A stretch of 64,000 nt of DNA from Aquibium sp. ELW1220 (GCF_030398385.1 NZ_JAOAOQ010000004.1:1-64000), one strand, 5' to 3'; positions 1-8,152 are shown, numbered from the stretch's first letter. A program made the numbers and translations. Notes: a model not told the origin generated them from the sequence alone.

Positions 1-1
1 C

Positions 2-88
2 GACCGCCTCCTCAACGTCGCCTGCGCCATGCTGAAAACCGGAACCTCCTTCGACCCCTCCCGGGCAACCCAGAAAACCTCTTGCTAA
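2..88 (+). CDS. C-terminal end of a probable IS110-type transposase (partial)
   Basis: An open frame enters from the left edge and stops at TAA 86-88, giving 28 residues that begin DRLLNVACAMLKTGTSFDP. A hydrophobic RLL-x-VA-x-AMLK stretch followed by a short polar tail resembles the C-termini of IS110/IS1111-type transposases as I remember them, but no catalytic residue lies inside the window. It could also be a decayed fragment or the end of an unrelated gene. Its orientation is convergent with preA. The assignment is tentative. Confidence 0.35.
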   Translation, partial: DRLLNVACAMLKTGTSFDPSRATQKTSC

Positions 89-93
89 ACGGT

Positions 94-118
94 GGGGAGT
101 CCCCCCCACTTCGTGGGG
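94..118. terminator. GC-rich hairpin between the left-edge ORF and preA
   Basis: CCCCAC (104-109), loop TTC, GTGGGG (113-118) forms a six-pair stem. An overlapping GGGGAG/CCCC pairing is also possible. It sits between two convergent genes, as expected for a bidirectional terminator, but there is no clear T tract on either strand. Confidence 0.25.
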
Positions 119-144
119 TTGGAGGATGGGCGTCCCGTCCGCCC

Positions 145-1458
145 CTACTCCGCCGCCACCTGCGCCGAGGGGTTGTTCGGATGCGTCGTCCAGTTGGCAT
201 AGACCGGCTTCACCACTTCGCCCGTGCGCTTGTCGAGCGCGCCGGCGGCGAGCGGCTCCATGGTGATGCAGTTCTCGACCGGGCAGACGTTGACGCAGAG
301 ATTGCAGCCGACGCATTCCTCCTCCATCACCTCGAAATGCCGCGCGCCGTCGACCAGCGCCGTGATGGCCTGGTGCGAGGTGTCCTCGCAGGCGATGTGG
401 CAGCGGCCGCACTTGATGCAGAGATCCTGGTTGATCTTCGCCTTGGCGACGTAGTTGAGGTTGAGGTACTGCCAGTCGGTGACGTTGGGCGTGGCGCGAC
501 CGACGACATCGGAAAGCGTGCGATGGCCCTTGGCGTCCATCCAGGCTTCGAGGCCGGCGATCATCTCCTGCACGACCTTGAAGCCGTAGGTCATGGCCGC
601 CGTGCAGACCTGCACGTTGCCAGCGCCGAGCGCCATGAACTCGGCCGCGTCGCGCCAGGTGGTGATGCCGCCGATGCCGGAGATCGGCAGGCCGGCTGTC
701 TCCGGATCTCGGGCGATCTCGGCCACCATGTTCATGGCGATCGGCTTCACCGCCGGTCCGCAATAGCCGCCATGCGTGCCCTTGCCGTCGATCATCGGCT
801 CCGGCGAAAACGTGTCGAGATTAACGCCGGTGATGGAGTTGATGGTGTTGATCAGCGACACCGCGTCGGTGCCGCCGGCATGGGCCGCGCGTGCGGGCTT
901 GCGGATATCGGAGATGTTGGGGGTGAGCTTGGTGATCACCGGCATGCGCGTGTTGGCCTTGCACCAGCGCACGACCATCTCGACATATTCCGGCACCTGG
1001 CCGACCGCGGCCCCCATGCCGCGCTCGGACATGCCGTGCGGGCAGCCGAAATTGAGCTCGATGCCGTCGGCCTCGGTCTCCTCGACCAGCGGCAGGATCG
1101 CCTTCCAGGCCTCCTCCACGCAGGGCACCATCAGCGAGACCACCAGCGCCCGGTCGGGCCAGTTCTTCTTGACCTGCTTGATCTCGCGCAGGTTCACGTA
1201 GAGATCGCGGTCGGTGATGAGCTCGATGTTGTTCAGGCCGAGCAGGCGCCGGTCAGCCCCCCAGATCGCGCCGTAGCGCGGGCCGTTGACGTTGACGACG
1301 GGCGGGCCCTCCTCGCCGAGCGTCTTCCAGACCACGCCGCCCCAGCCCGCCTTGAAGGCGCGCTCGACATTGTAGGCCTTGTCGGTCGGCGGCGCCGAGG
1401 CCAGCCAGAACGGGTTGGGGGACTTGATGCCGACGAAGGTGCTGGAAAGGTCTGCCAT
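145..1458 (-). CDS. preA: NAD-dependent dihydropyrimidine dehydrogenase, subunit PreA
   Basis: Catalytic subunit that reduces uracil or thymine to the 5,6-dihydro form in the first step of reductive pyrimidine breakdown; cytoplasmic, partner of PreT. The 437 residues show a dihydroorotate-dehydrogenase-like FMN barrel (about 1-300) beginning MADLSSTFVGIKSPNPFWLA. A C-terminal ferredoxin domain follows with two [4Fe-4S] motifs, CIKCGRCHIAC near 347-357 and CVGCNLCVNVC near 383-393. Length is normal for PreA. It lies downstream of preT on the same strand but 680 bases away, because a hicBA pair on the opposite strand occupies the gap. Expression probably depends on read-through from preT or a weak promoter upstream of 1458. 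Confidence 0.95.
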   Translation of the reverse strand: MADLSSTFVGIKSPNPFWLASAPPTDKAYNVERAFKAGWGGVVWKTLGEEGPPVVNVNGPRYGAIWGADRRLLGLNNIELITDRDLYVNLREIKQVKKNWPDRALVVSLMVPCVEEAWKAILPLVEETEADGIELNFGCPHGMSERGMGAAVGQVPEYVEMVVRWCKANTRMPVITKLTPNISDIRKPARAAHAGGTDAVSLINTINSITGVNLDTFSPEPMIDGKGTHGGYCGPAVKPIAMNMVAEIARDPETAGLPISGIGGITTWRDAAEFMALGAGNVQVCTAAMTYGFKVVQEMIAGLEAWMDAKGHRTLSDVVGRATPNVTDWQYLNLNYVAKAKINQDLCIKCGRCHIACEDTSHQAITALVDGARHFEVMEEECVGCNLCVNVCPVENCITMEPLAAGALDKRTGEVVKPVYANWTTHPNNPSAQVAAE

Positions 1459-1539
1459 GGCTGGTTCTCCCGGCTTTAAAATCTAAGGGCGTGCGATTAG
1501 TATCGGGCGCGATGAAAGTCTTGGGACAGAGGCCCCATC

Positions 1540-1770
1540 ATGACGACGGAAAGACGCTTCACGATTCACCTTCGCCCGGAACCGGAGGGTGGGTACACGG
1601 TGCAGGTGCCCGCGCTGCCGGAAGTCGTGACGTATGGGGAAACCTACATGGAAGCCATGGCCAACGCCCGGGAGGCAATCGAGGCCATCCTCGACTTCTA
1701 CAGGGACGAGGGCTGGGACATCCCGCAAGACGTCGAGACACGTATCGACCACCTGACCATCGCCGCCTAG
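1540..1770 (+). CDS. hicB: HicB-type antitoxin
   Basis: A 76-residue protein with the partial RNase-H-like HicB fold: an N-terminal beta-strand segment (FTIHLRPEPEGGYTVQVPAL), a YGET turn and an AMANAREAIEAIL helix. It would neutralise the HicA mRNA interferase encoded three bases downstream. This is the short form without an obvious C-terminal DNA-binding domain, so it may repress its own promoter poorly or only as a complex. GGGACAGAGG precedes the ATG. The order hicB-hicA is the reverse of E. coli hicAB. The pair lies on the plus strand inside the preT-preA interval. Confidence 0.85.
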   Translation: MTTERRFTIHLRPEPEGGYTVQVPALPEVVTYGETYMEAMANAREAIEAILDFYRDEGWDIPQDVETRIDHLTIAA

Positions 1771-1773
1771 GCC

Positions 1774-2010
1774 ATGTCTCCGAAGAACCTGCCGACGATT
1801 TCCGGGCAGGAAGCCATCCGTGCGCTGATCAGACTCGGATTCACACTCGACCGCATTCGGGGCAGCCATCATATCTTGCGGCACGAGGGTCCGCCCGTGC
1901 GGGCGATCAGCGTGCCGGTTCACGGCAGCAGACCCTTGCCGAAGGGGACCCTTCAGGAGATCGTGAAGAAATCCGGCTTCACCACCGAAGAATTCGTGTC
2001 GAAGCTCTGA
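1774..2010 (+). CDS. hicA: HicA-type toxin (mRNA interferase)
   Basis: A 78-residue protein of the HicA/YcfA double-stranded-RNA-binding-like fold. The family signature GSHHILRH is at residues 30-37, with the probable catalytic histidine at H32 or H33, followed by VPVHGSRPLPKGTLQEIV. HicA toxins cleave mRNA and arrest translation. The gene starts three bases after the hicB stop, so the pair is cotranscribed. The domain looks intact, with no truncation or frameshift. Its position antisense to the preT-preA transcript is unusual. Confidence 0.87.
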   Translation: MSPKNLPTISGQEAIRALIRLGFTLDRIRGSHHILRHEGPPVRAISVPVHGSRPLPKGTLQEIVKKSGFTTEEFVSKL

Positions 2011-2140
2011 AGCGGGCGCCCCATGGAAGGGCACCTCCGACGCCGGGACGACCCGGTGTCCGGCTGACTGGCTTCCTGGGCTCCAATCCGACATCACGGC
2101 GTTCTGCCTCCCTGCGTGAGGACTGTGCATTGAACCAGCG

Positions 2141-3499
2141 CTAGGCTGTGACCAGCACCCGGTGCATGCTCTCCGCCGCATCTCTCCCCGCGGCCACCGC
2201 GGCGACCGTCAGGTCTTCGCGGGCGTCGGCCACGCAGTCGCCGCCGGCCCAGACCTTGCCCATCGAGGTACGGCCGTCCGCGTCGACCTTGATGCGGCCG
2301 CGCTCCAGCGCGATCTTCGGCCCCGAACCGTTCAGCGGCGCGGCATCGAAAGACTGGCCGATCGCCTTGAACACCTGGTCGGCGGCGAGCGTCACGGTTT
2401 CGCCGGTGCCGACGAGCCTGCCGTCCGCGACGGTCGTGTATTCGAGTTCGATCCCGACGGTCGCGCCGTTGACGCCGACGATGCGCTTCGGCTGCATCCA
2501 GTGGCGGATGGTGACGCCGTTGGCGGCGGCGAGATCCTGCTCGTAGGTCGAGGCGTTCATGCTCTCCTTGCCGCGACGGTAGCAGATAGTCACCTCCTCG
2601 GCGCCCAGCAGCTTGGCCTGCACGGCGGCGTCGACGGCGGTCATGCCGCCGCCGAGCACCACCACGCGCCGGCCAACCGGCAGCGAGGTCAGGTCGCTCG
2701 CCTGGCGCAGCTCGGCGATGAAGTCGACCGCGTTCGAGACGCCCGACGCCTCCTCGCCCTCCCCGCCGAGCGCGTTGACGCCGGCAAGGCCCATGCCGAG
2801 GAACACGGCGTCATAGGTCTCGGCGAGCGAGGAGAGCGTGAAGTCGCGGCCCATCGCCTGCCCGTTCTTCACCGTAATGCCGCCGACGGCCAGGATGTAA
2901 TCGACCTCAGCCTGGGCGAAGCCGTCGACCGCCTTGTAGGCGGCGATGCCGTATTCGTTGAGGCCGCCGGACTTCGGCTTCGCCTCGTAGATGGTGACGT
3001 CGTGGCCCTTCACGGCCAGTCGGTGGGCGCAGGCGAGGCCCGCCGGCCCGGCGCCGACGACCGCGACCTTCTTGCCGGTGGGTGCAGCGCGCGGGAAGAA
3101 CTGCTTGTCCTGCGCCATCGCGACGTCGGTGGCATAGCGCTGCAGCCGGCCGATCTGCACCGGCTTGCCCTCGGCGACCTCGCGCACGCAGACTTCTTCG
3201 CAGAGCGTCTCGGTCGGACAGACGCGGGCGCACATGCCGCCGAGGATGTTCTGCTCGAGGATGGTCTTCGCCGATCCCAGAGGATTGCCCGTCGCGATCT
3301 GGCGGATGAACAGCGGGATGTCGATCGACGTCGGGCAGGCCTGCATGCAGGGCGCGTCGTAGCAGAAGTAGCAGCGATCGGCCTCGACCACGGCCTCGTG
3401 CCGATCGAGCCGCGGATGCAGATCGGCAAAATTGTCGGCGACCTGCGCCGCCGGGAGCCTCCCCGAGGCGATCCCTTCCTTGAAAAGGCCTGTAGCCAT
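2141..3499 (-). CDS. preT: NAD(P)-dependent oxidoreductase PreT, partner of PreA
   Basis: FAD/NAD(P)-binding subunit that feeds electrons to PreA in pyrimidine reduction. The 452 residues start at MATGLFKEGIASGRL (ATG 3499), with GGGGAACAGGA just upstream. An in-frame ATG at 3613 would run through an AT-rich promoter-like stretch and is rejected. The N-terminal cysteine-rich domain has CYFCYDAPCMQAC and CARVCPTETLCEEVC, as in GltD-type subunits. A Rossmann FAD motif VAVVGAGPAGLACAHRLA and a second dinucleotide motif VVVLGGGMTAVDAA follow. A RutR-like palindrome at 3549-3564 suggests control by pyrimidines. Confidence 0.92.
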   Translation of the reverse strand: MATGLFKEGIASGRLPAAQVADNFADLHPRLDRHEAVVEADRCYFCYDAPCMQACPTSIDIPLFIRQIATGNPLGSAKTILEQNILGGMCARVCPTETLCEEVCVREVAEGKPVQIGRLQRYATDVAMAQDKQFFPRAAPTGKKVAVVGAGPAGLACAHRLAVKGHDVTIYEAKPKSGGLNEYGIAAYKAVDGFAQAEVDYILAVGGITVKNGQAMGRDFTLSSLAETYDAVFLGMGLAGVNALGGEGEEASGVSNAVDFIAELRQASDLTSLPVGRRVVVLGGGMTAVDAAVQAKLLGAEEVTICYRRGKESMNASTYEQDLAAANGVTIRHWMQPKRIVGVNGATVGIELEYTTVADGRLVGTGETVTLAADQVFKAIGQSFDAAPLNGSGPKIALERGRIKVDADGRTSMGKVWAGGDCVADAREDLTVAAVAAGRDAAESMHRVLVTA

Positions 3500-3548
3500 T
3501 CCTGTTCCCCATTCTTGATTTTGAGGAACGCTAACGCAGATTCCGTTT

Positions 3549-3564
3549 TTTATCAATTGGTCAA
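3549..3564. promoter_or_regulatory. RutR-like operator upstream of preT
   Basis: On the minus strand the site reads TTGACCAATTGATAAA. It matches 12 of 14 specified positions of the RutR consensus TTGACCA-NN-TGGTCAA known from E. coli; the left half is perfect. It lies about 50 bases upstream of the preT start in an AT-rich stretch. RutR is a TetR-family repressor released by uracil or thymine, which fits a pyrimidine-degradation gene. No rutR gene is in the window. Confidence 0.5.
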
Positions 3565-3803
3565 TTTTTGAAAATGGCGGGCAAGTCGTTGCAAATATGA
3601 GATGATTTATCATGTTTTAGAGTTCAGGCGGGACGCGGCCGGGCGGGCGGGCGGGATGGACATCCTCGCCGCCACGCGGAACGGGCCGGATCGGAAGGCA
3701 GGCGGACTGCGTCTGCAATCTGCCGCGGGGCGCGGCCGGTGAGGTTTCGAGGCTTCCGATCATCGCGAGCGGTGTGGATCCAGAGTCCGAGGTCGAGCCC
3801 TAC

Positions 3804-3990
3804 GGCGGCCCCCTCTGTCCTGCCGGACATCTCCCCCTTGAGGGAGGAGATCGGCAATTCCACGCTTGGTGCTTGCCTTTGGACGACGTCGATTGGCGCA
3901 GGCGGCACGCGCGCGTGATATCCCTCTCGTGGGCCCCTCGTGGGGGAGATCGGCGGTTCCAGGCTCGGCGTTCGTCCTGCGACGGCGCGC
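3804..3990. repeat. RIME-like rhizobial intergenic repeat, copy 1 (degenerate)
   Basis: Contains the block CCCTCTGTCCTGCCGGACAT followed by the hairpin CTCCCCCTTGAGGGAGGAG. A second hairpin block with CGTGGGGGAGATCGGCGG ends near 3955. The same modules recur at 22292, 29333 and 61568. The closing arm is decayed in this copy. Confidence 0.7.
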
Positions 3991-4001
3991 AGCGCCATGG
4001 C

Positions 4002-5543
4002 TCAGGGGTCGCCGGCGCCGATCTCCTCGCGGCGGCGGGCGACGTAGGCGTCGAGCGCCTCGCGGATCGCAGGGTCGAGCGGCGGCTGCTCGTATTCTGC
4101 GAGCGCCTTCTTCCAGACCCCGGTGGCGCGGGCGGTGGCGTCGAGGCTGCCGGCCTCCTGCCAGGCCTCGAAGTTCTGCCAGTTCGACAGGATCGGCTGG
4201 TAGAAGGCGGTCGAATAGCGCTCCAGCGTGTGCGGATCGCCGAAGAAGTGGCCGCCGGTCGGCACCCGCGCCAGCGCATCGAGCGCGAGTTCGCCTGCAT
4301 CGACGCGGATCGGCTCGAGGAAGGCGATCATGTGCTGGATCATCTCGACGTCGATGACGAGCTTCTCGAAAGAGGCCGTCAGGCCGCCCTCCTGCCAGCC
4401 GGCGGCGTGGTAGATCAGGTTGCCGTGGCCGAGCACCGCCCCCCACAGCGCCATCATCGTCTCCCAAGCGCCCTGCGCATCGGCGGCATTGGAGGCGGAG
4501 CCCGGCGTCGAGCGGTAGGGCAGACGATATCGCCGTGCGAGCTGGCCGGAGGCGATGTTGGCCTTCGTATTCTCCGGCGTTCCGAAGGCCGGTGCGCCCG
4601 AGCGCATGTCGACGTTCGAGGTGAAGGCGCCGTAGATCGCAGGCGTGCCGGGCCGCACGAGCTGCGCCAGGACGATGCCGAACAGCGCCTCGGCGTTCTG
4701 CTGCGCAAGTGCGCCCGCCAGCGTCACCGGGCTCATCGCGCCCATCAGCGTGAAGGGCGTGACGCAGACGGCCTGGCCGTGCTCGCTCATGGTGATGAGC
4801 CCGTCGGCCATTTCGCCGTCGAAACGGCGTGGCGAGTTGACCGAGATGATCGTGGTCAGGCCAGGATCCTCTGCCATCTGCTCGAGCCCGAGCCCGCGCG
4901 CGATGGCCATCATCTCGATCCCGTCGAGCGCCCTGCCCCGCCCGATCGCGGAGACGTGGAAGGCCTTGTCCGTCAGCGCCAGGTTGGTCAGGTAGGTGTC
5001 GAGGTGTCTGGTATTGGCAGGCAGTTCCACCGGCGCGCAGACCTGGTTGCCCAGCATGGTGATGCAGTCGAAATGCTGTGCCAGCCGCACGAGGTCGGCG
5101 TAGTCGGCGAGATTGCCCGGCCGGCGGCCGCGCTCCCGGTCGTGAACGTTGGGCGGCCCGGCAACGAGCGTGAAGTTGATGCGGTCGCCGCCGATGACGA
5201 CGGTGTCTTGCGGGTTGCGCGGCGTCAGGGTCACAAAGGCCGGCGCGGACTTCAGCGCCTCGGCGACAAGGCCGCGGTCGAGACGCACCGCGCCTGTGGC
5301 GGCGTCGACATCGGCGCCCGCGCGGCGAAACAGGTCGAGCCCGCGCGGGCTCATCAGCTCGATGCCCATCTCCTCCAGGATGCGCATCGAGGCGTCGTGG
5401 ATCGCCTCGACCTGATCGTCGGAGAGGAGCTGCATCGGAGGATAGGGATTGCGCACGCTGCGCCGCGTAAGCTGCGGAATCCGCGCCTCCCCTCTGGCGG
5501 CGTGTCGCTCCGGCGATCGGCGGCGGCGGGTTCCGGCTGTCAT
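4002..5543 (-). CDS. MttB (trimethylamine methyltransferase) superfamily protein, non-pyrrolysine type
   Basis: About 513 residues if ATG 5543 (MTAGTRRRRSPER) is used; an ATG at 5615 is also in frame, and neither has a strong ribosome site. The body from MQLLSDDQVEAIHDASMRIL to the end is typical of the MttB superfamily TIM barrel. No in-frame TAG is read as pyrrolysine, so it belongs with the non-Pyl homologues such as glycine-betaine methyltransferase MtgB, which pass a methyl group to a corrinoid protein. No corrinoid protein or activase gene is adjacent. The likely substrate is a quaternary amine or related methylated compound, but this is inference. Confidence 0.85.
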   Translation of the reverse strand: MTAGTRRRRSPERHAARGEARIPQLTRRSVRNPYPPMQLLSDDQVEAIHDASMRILEEMGIELMSPRGLDLFRRAGADVDAATGAVRLDRGLVAEALKSAPAFVTLTPRNPQDTVVIGGDRINFTLVAGPPNVHDRERGRRPGNLADYADLVRLAQHFDCITMLGNQVCAPVELPANTRHLDTYLTNLALTDKAFHVSAIGRGRALDGIEMMAIARGLGLEQMAEDPGLTTIISVNSPRRFDGEMADGLITMSEHGQAVCVTPFTLMGAMSPVTLAGALAQQNAEALFGIVLAQLVRPGTPAIYGAFTSNVDMRSGAPAFGTPENTKANIASGQLARRYRLPYRSTPGSASNAADAQGAWETMMALWGAVLGHGNLIYHAAGWQEGGLTASFEKLVIDVEMIQHMIAFLEPIRVDAGELALDALARVPTGGHFFGDPHTLERYSTAFYQPILSNWQNFEAWQEAGSLDATARATGVWKKALAEYEQPPLDPAIREALDAYVARRREEIGAGDP

Positions 5544-5720
5544 GGCGGGTATCAGAGCCGGTCCGCGCCCGGCTGGCTGTCGGAAAAGCGTCGTCCGGGG
5601 CCGGCATCGCCGCATCCGCGCCGTTTCCCGGCGGGAATGTCGCGATCGGCCGCCGCGCAGCGGGAGCCGGTTAACGGCGTTCTCAAGATTCGCTCAACCC
5701 TTTCGCGCTAATCATGGCGC

Positions 5721-6317
5721 ATGTTCGCGTTGCGTTTGAGTAAAATCATCCTCGTCGGAGTGCCGCTGTCGATCGGGCTCACCGCCTGCGCGTCTCCGCC
5801 GCGCCAGATCAACAATGTGTGCGCCGTCTTCGACCAGAACGACGGCTGGCTGACCAACTGGGAGCACGAGGCACGCGCGGCCGAGCGCAAGCACGGCGTT
5901 CCGGTGGCGATCCTGATGGCCACGGTGCGCAAGGAGTCCGGCTTCCGCCACAATGCGCGCCCGCCGCGCACGAAGCTGCTCGGCGTCATCCCCTGGAAGC
6001 ACCAGTCGACAGCCTATGGCTACTCGCAGGCGCTCGACGGAACGTGGGCGCAGTACAAGGCCGAAACGGGAAACCTCTCGGCGCGCCGGACGAGCTTCGG
6101 CGACGCCGTCGACTTCGTCGGCTGGTTTCACGCCAAATCCGCCGACACGCTCGGCATCGCCCGCAACGACGCCTACAATCTCTACCTGGCCTACTACTCG
6201 GGCTGGGGTGGCTACCGCAGCGGCTCGTGGCGCGGCAATGCAGCCATCCAGCGCTATGCCCGCGAGACCGAAGCCGTTGCACAAAGCTACTCCGCACAGC
6301 TGCAGCGGTGCCAATAA
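5721..6317 (+). CDS. Lytic transglycosylase (SLT-like) lipoprotein
   Basis: 198 residues with a lipoprotein signal ending LTAC at C23, so it is probably membrane-anchored in the periplasm. From about 45 onward it resembles the lysozyme-like SLT fold: VAILMATVRKESGFR with probable catalytic Glu72, then AYGYSQALDGTW near 95-107 and YLAYYSGWGGYRSGSW towards the end. It likely cleaves or binds peptidoglycan. The gene stands alone on the plus strand, with an L,D-transpeptidase gene about 440 bases downstream that also acts on the cell wall. Confidence 0.82.
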   Translation: MFALRLSKIILVGVPLSIGLTACASPPRQINNVCAVFDQNDGWLTNWEHEARAAERKHGVPVAILMATVRKESGFRHNARPPRTKLLGVIPWKHQSTAYGYSQALDGTWAQYKAETGNLSARRTSFGDAVDFVGWFHAKSADTLGIARNDAYNLYLAYYSGWGGYRSGSWRGNAAIQRYARETEAVAQSYSAQLQRCQ

Positions 6318-6375
6318 GCGGGTTTGGCCACACGGCCGACGTCAAATTTCCGCATTTCAGTGGTTTGGCGTGATC

Positions 6376-6708
6376 ATGATGTTTCGCCTTCTCGTCTTCG
6401 TCATCGCGCTCGCGCTGCTTCCGACCGGCCTGCTGGCCGGCCCCCGGACGTCGGCGTTCCATCCGTCAGCCCAACCGTCGGGGCAGACGGTCGCCACGGT
6501 GCCGGGAGCGACCGGCGCCACGGCCGTGGCCGGCAAACGGTGCCTGAGGGGCGCCGTGCCGTCACTGTCCTGCGGCGCCGATATCGGCCTGCCGGTGACG
6601 GTGGTGCTTGCGACCGCCACCGCGGTCACGGACAGCTTCGAACGCGCCTCTCCCACGATGGCGGGCATTTCGCCCGGCTGCCTCGTCGGGCCACCCCGAT
6701 CCTGCTGA
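6376..6708 (+). CDS. Small exported protein of unknown function
   Basis: 110 residues beginning MMFRLLVFVIALALLPTGLL, a clear Sec signal peptide with cleavage probably after LLAG. The rest contains KRCLRG, SLSCGADIG and two C-terminal cysteines, with a hydrophobic VTVVLATATAV segment. A GTG two codons upstream (6370) is an alternative start. I do not recognise a family. It sits between a transglycosylase and an L,D-transpeptidase, so an envelope role is possible but not shown. Confidence 0.55.
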   Translation: MMFRLLVFVIALALLPTGLLAGPRTSAFHPSAQPSGQTVATVPGATGATAVAGKRCLRGAVPSLSCGADIGLPVTVVLATATAVTDSFERASPTMAGISPGCLVGPPRSC

Positions 6709-6760
6709 TCGCCCCTGCGGCCTTCGCCGAATCACCGATCAGCAATCCAAGGAATTCCCT

Positions 6761-7450
6761 ATGTTCACCCGACGCGCTTTCATGGGCGCGGCCTCCGCCG
6801 CTTTCGTCTCCGGCTGCACCAGCATCGGGGGCCGCACCAGCCCCATCGCTCCGGCCGTTCCACCCCCTCCCCCGGAAATGCCGTTCTTCTACGGCCCGAT
6901 CGCCGACGAGCCCTTTCCCATCCCCGCGGTGCCCCGCGGCGTGGTGCCGCCGCAATACTGGCGCCAGCAGGTCGAGAACCCGTTCCCGGAACAGGCGCCG
7001 GGTACCCTGATCGTCGATCCGAACGCCTTCTATCTTCACCTGGTCCAGGCGGACGGATCCGCCATGCGCTACGGCATCGGCGTCGGCCGGCAGGGCTTCT
7101 CCTGGGCGGGCGACGCCGTCGTCCAGTACAAGCGGCGCTGGCCGCGCTGGAAGGCGCCGGACGACATGGTGGCCCGGCAGCCGGAACTGGCGCCCTACTC
7201 TGTCGCTGCGGGCGGCATGGATCCAGGCATCGACAACCCGCTGGGTGCCCGTGCGCTCTATCTGTTCCAGAACGGCGAGGACACGCTCTATCGCATCCAC
7301 GGCAACCCGGAGGCACACTCCATCGGCCGTGCCGTATCCTCGGGCTGCATCCGCCTGCTCAACCACGACATCATCGATCTGCATGGCCGCGTCCGCGACG
7401 GCTCGAAGGTCGTGGTGCGGCCGTCGTCGATGCCGGCGACGATCGCCTGA
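6761..7450 (+). CDS. L,D-transpeptidase (YkuD family)
   Basis: 229 residues; start ATG 6761 chosen because AAGGAATTCCCT precedes it and the protein begins with a signal sequence MFTRRAFMGAASAAF. This has a twin-arginine-like RR, and a lipobox-like VSGC follows. The catalytic domain carries IHGNPEAHSIG and SSGCIRLLNHD, with catalytic Cys196. L,D-transpeptidases form 3-3 crosslinks in peptidoglycan or attach outer-membrane proteins to it, in the periplasm. A Pro-rich linker (VPPPPPEMP) separates the signal from the domain. Confidence 0.92.
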   Translation: MFTRRAFMGAASAAFVSGCTSIGGRTSPIAPAVPPPPPEMPFFYGPIADEPFPIPAVPRGVVPPQYWRQQVENPFPEQAPGTLIVDPNAFYLHLVQADGSAMRYGIGVGRQGFSWAGDAVVQYKRRWPRWKAPDDMVARQPELAPYSVAAGGMDPGIDNPLGARALYLFQNGEDTLYRIHGNPEAHSIGRAVSSGCIRLLNHDIIDLHGRVRDGSKVVVRPSSMPATIA

Positions 7451-7987
7451 AAGGCGAGCGGGGCGGGGCTCGCACCTCGAGGTGACGACCGCGCGCCTCG
7501 GGCGCGCGGTGCCCGGGGTAAGCTGAGGCGGGGCCTGTCCCCGCCCTCGTCGTCAAATCTGCCGCATCCGAGTGTTTCCGGGCCTGGCATCGACGGGCAG
7601 CCGCGCGCCTCGCCGTCCATCCCCGCATTCCGGTTCAGGAGAAAGGACGCGCCGCCGGCTCTGTCCGCAGACGCCGACCCGGCTGTCCCCCTTCTGCACC
7701 GTCCGGCCTTTCGGCATCCGCCGAGGCATGGATCCCGGGTCTGCGCCTCCGCTGCGCTCCGGCTTCGCCCGGGATGACGAAGGGACGGAATGGCGCGCGA
7801 ACTCTCCCGTCGGGGAGGAATGGACGGGAGGCGGAGGGGCGCCGCGGAGCGAGCGGTTCGGTCGCTTAATCCCGCCCGTGCACGGACAAGCAAGTGTGAT
7901 CGGCTACGAGCACCTCGACGGTTTTCACCGCAGGGACGGTCGTCTAGGATTCCCCAGGGTCATTCCAGACCTCCGGGAGATCACAGC
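7451..7987. other. Long non-coding interval after the L,D-transpeptidase gene
   Basis: About 540 bases without a credible gene. GGCGGGG-cctgt-CCCCGCC at 7527-7545 is a possible terminator without a T tract. A dispersed palindromic repeat occupies 7722-7784. A ribosome site GGGAGA near 7975 serves the small exported peptide gene at 7988. Confidence 0.55.
7722..7784. repeat. Dispersed palindromic repeat (ATCCCGG...CCGGGAT type)
   Basis: The arms GGATCCCGGG and CCCGGGATGACG flank a GC-rich centre containing CGCTGCGCTC. The same element occurs twice, in opposite orientations, at 31640-31712 and 31788-31862. It is a common intergenic repeat style in rhizobial genomes. Confidence 0.6.
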
Positions 7988-8152
7988 ATGCGCATCGTGA
8001 AGAGCCTTCTCCTCGCCGCCGCCTTCGCGGCCTCCTCCCTGTCTATGGCCTCCGTCGCCTCGGCGACCGGTTGCACCGGCGCCGACTGCTCGCAGTCGGA
8101 GCAGTCCGGCGGCGGCTGCCATGGCTCGAAGAGCGATCCCGTCAGTTCCTGA
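7988..8152 (+). CDS. Cysteine-containing exported peptide, unknown
   Basis: 54 residues: a signal peptide MRIVKSLLLAAAFAASSLSM with an AxA-type cleavage site (VASATG), then a short mature part rich in Gly, Ser and Cys (GCTGADCSQSEQSGGGCHGS). GGGAG eight to twelve bases upstream supports the ATG at 7988; the longer open frame starting at 7790 would run through non-coding sequence. Four small or thiol residues plus one His could bind a metal, but this is speculative. No family recognised. Confidence 0.55.
   Translation: MRIVKSLLLAAAFAASSLSMASVASATGCTGADCSQSEQSGGGCHGSKSDPVSS

Larger units (their letters stand above)
3500..4001. other. Intergenic region upstream of preT and downstream of the MttB-family gene
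   Basis: No convincing gene in about 500 bases. The part next to preT (3500-3613) is AT-rich and holds the RutR-like palindrome. The part next to the methyltransferase gene (about 3804-3990) is a RIME-like repeat. The open frames crossing this region are shadows. Confidence 0.6.

Noticed and set aside
3774-5711. 645-codon plus-strand open frame opposite the MttB-family gene
   Set aside because: Arg/Ala/Gly/Asp-rich with no domain; a shadow of the high-GC minus-strand gene.
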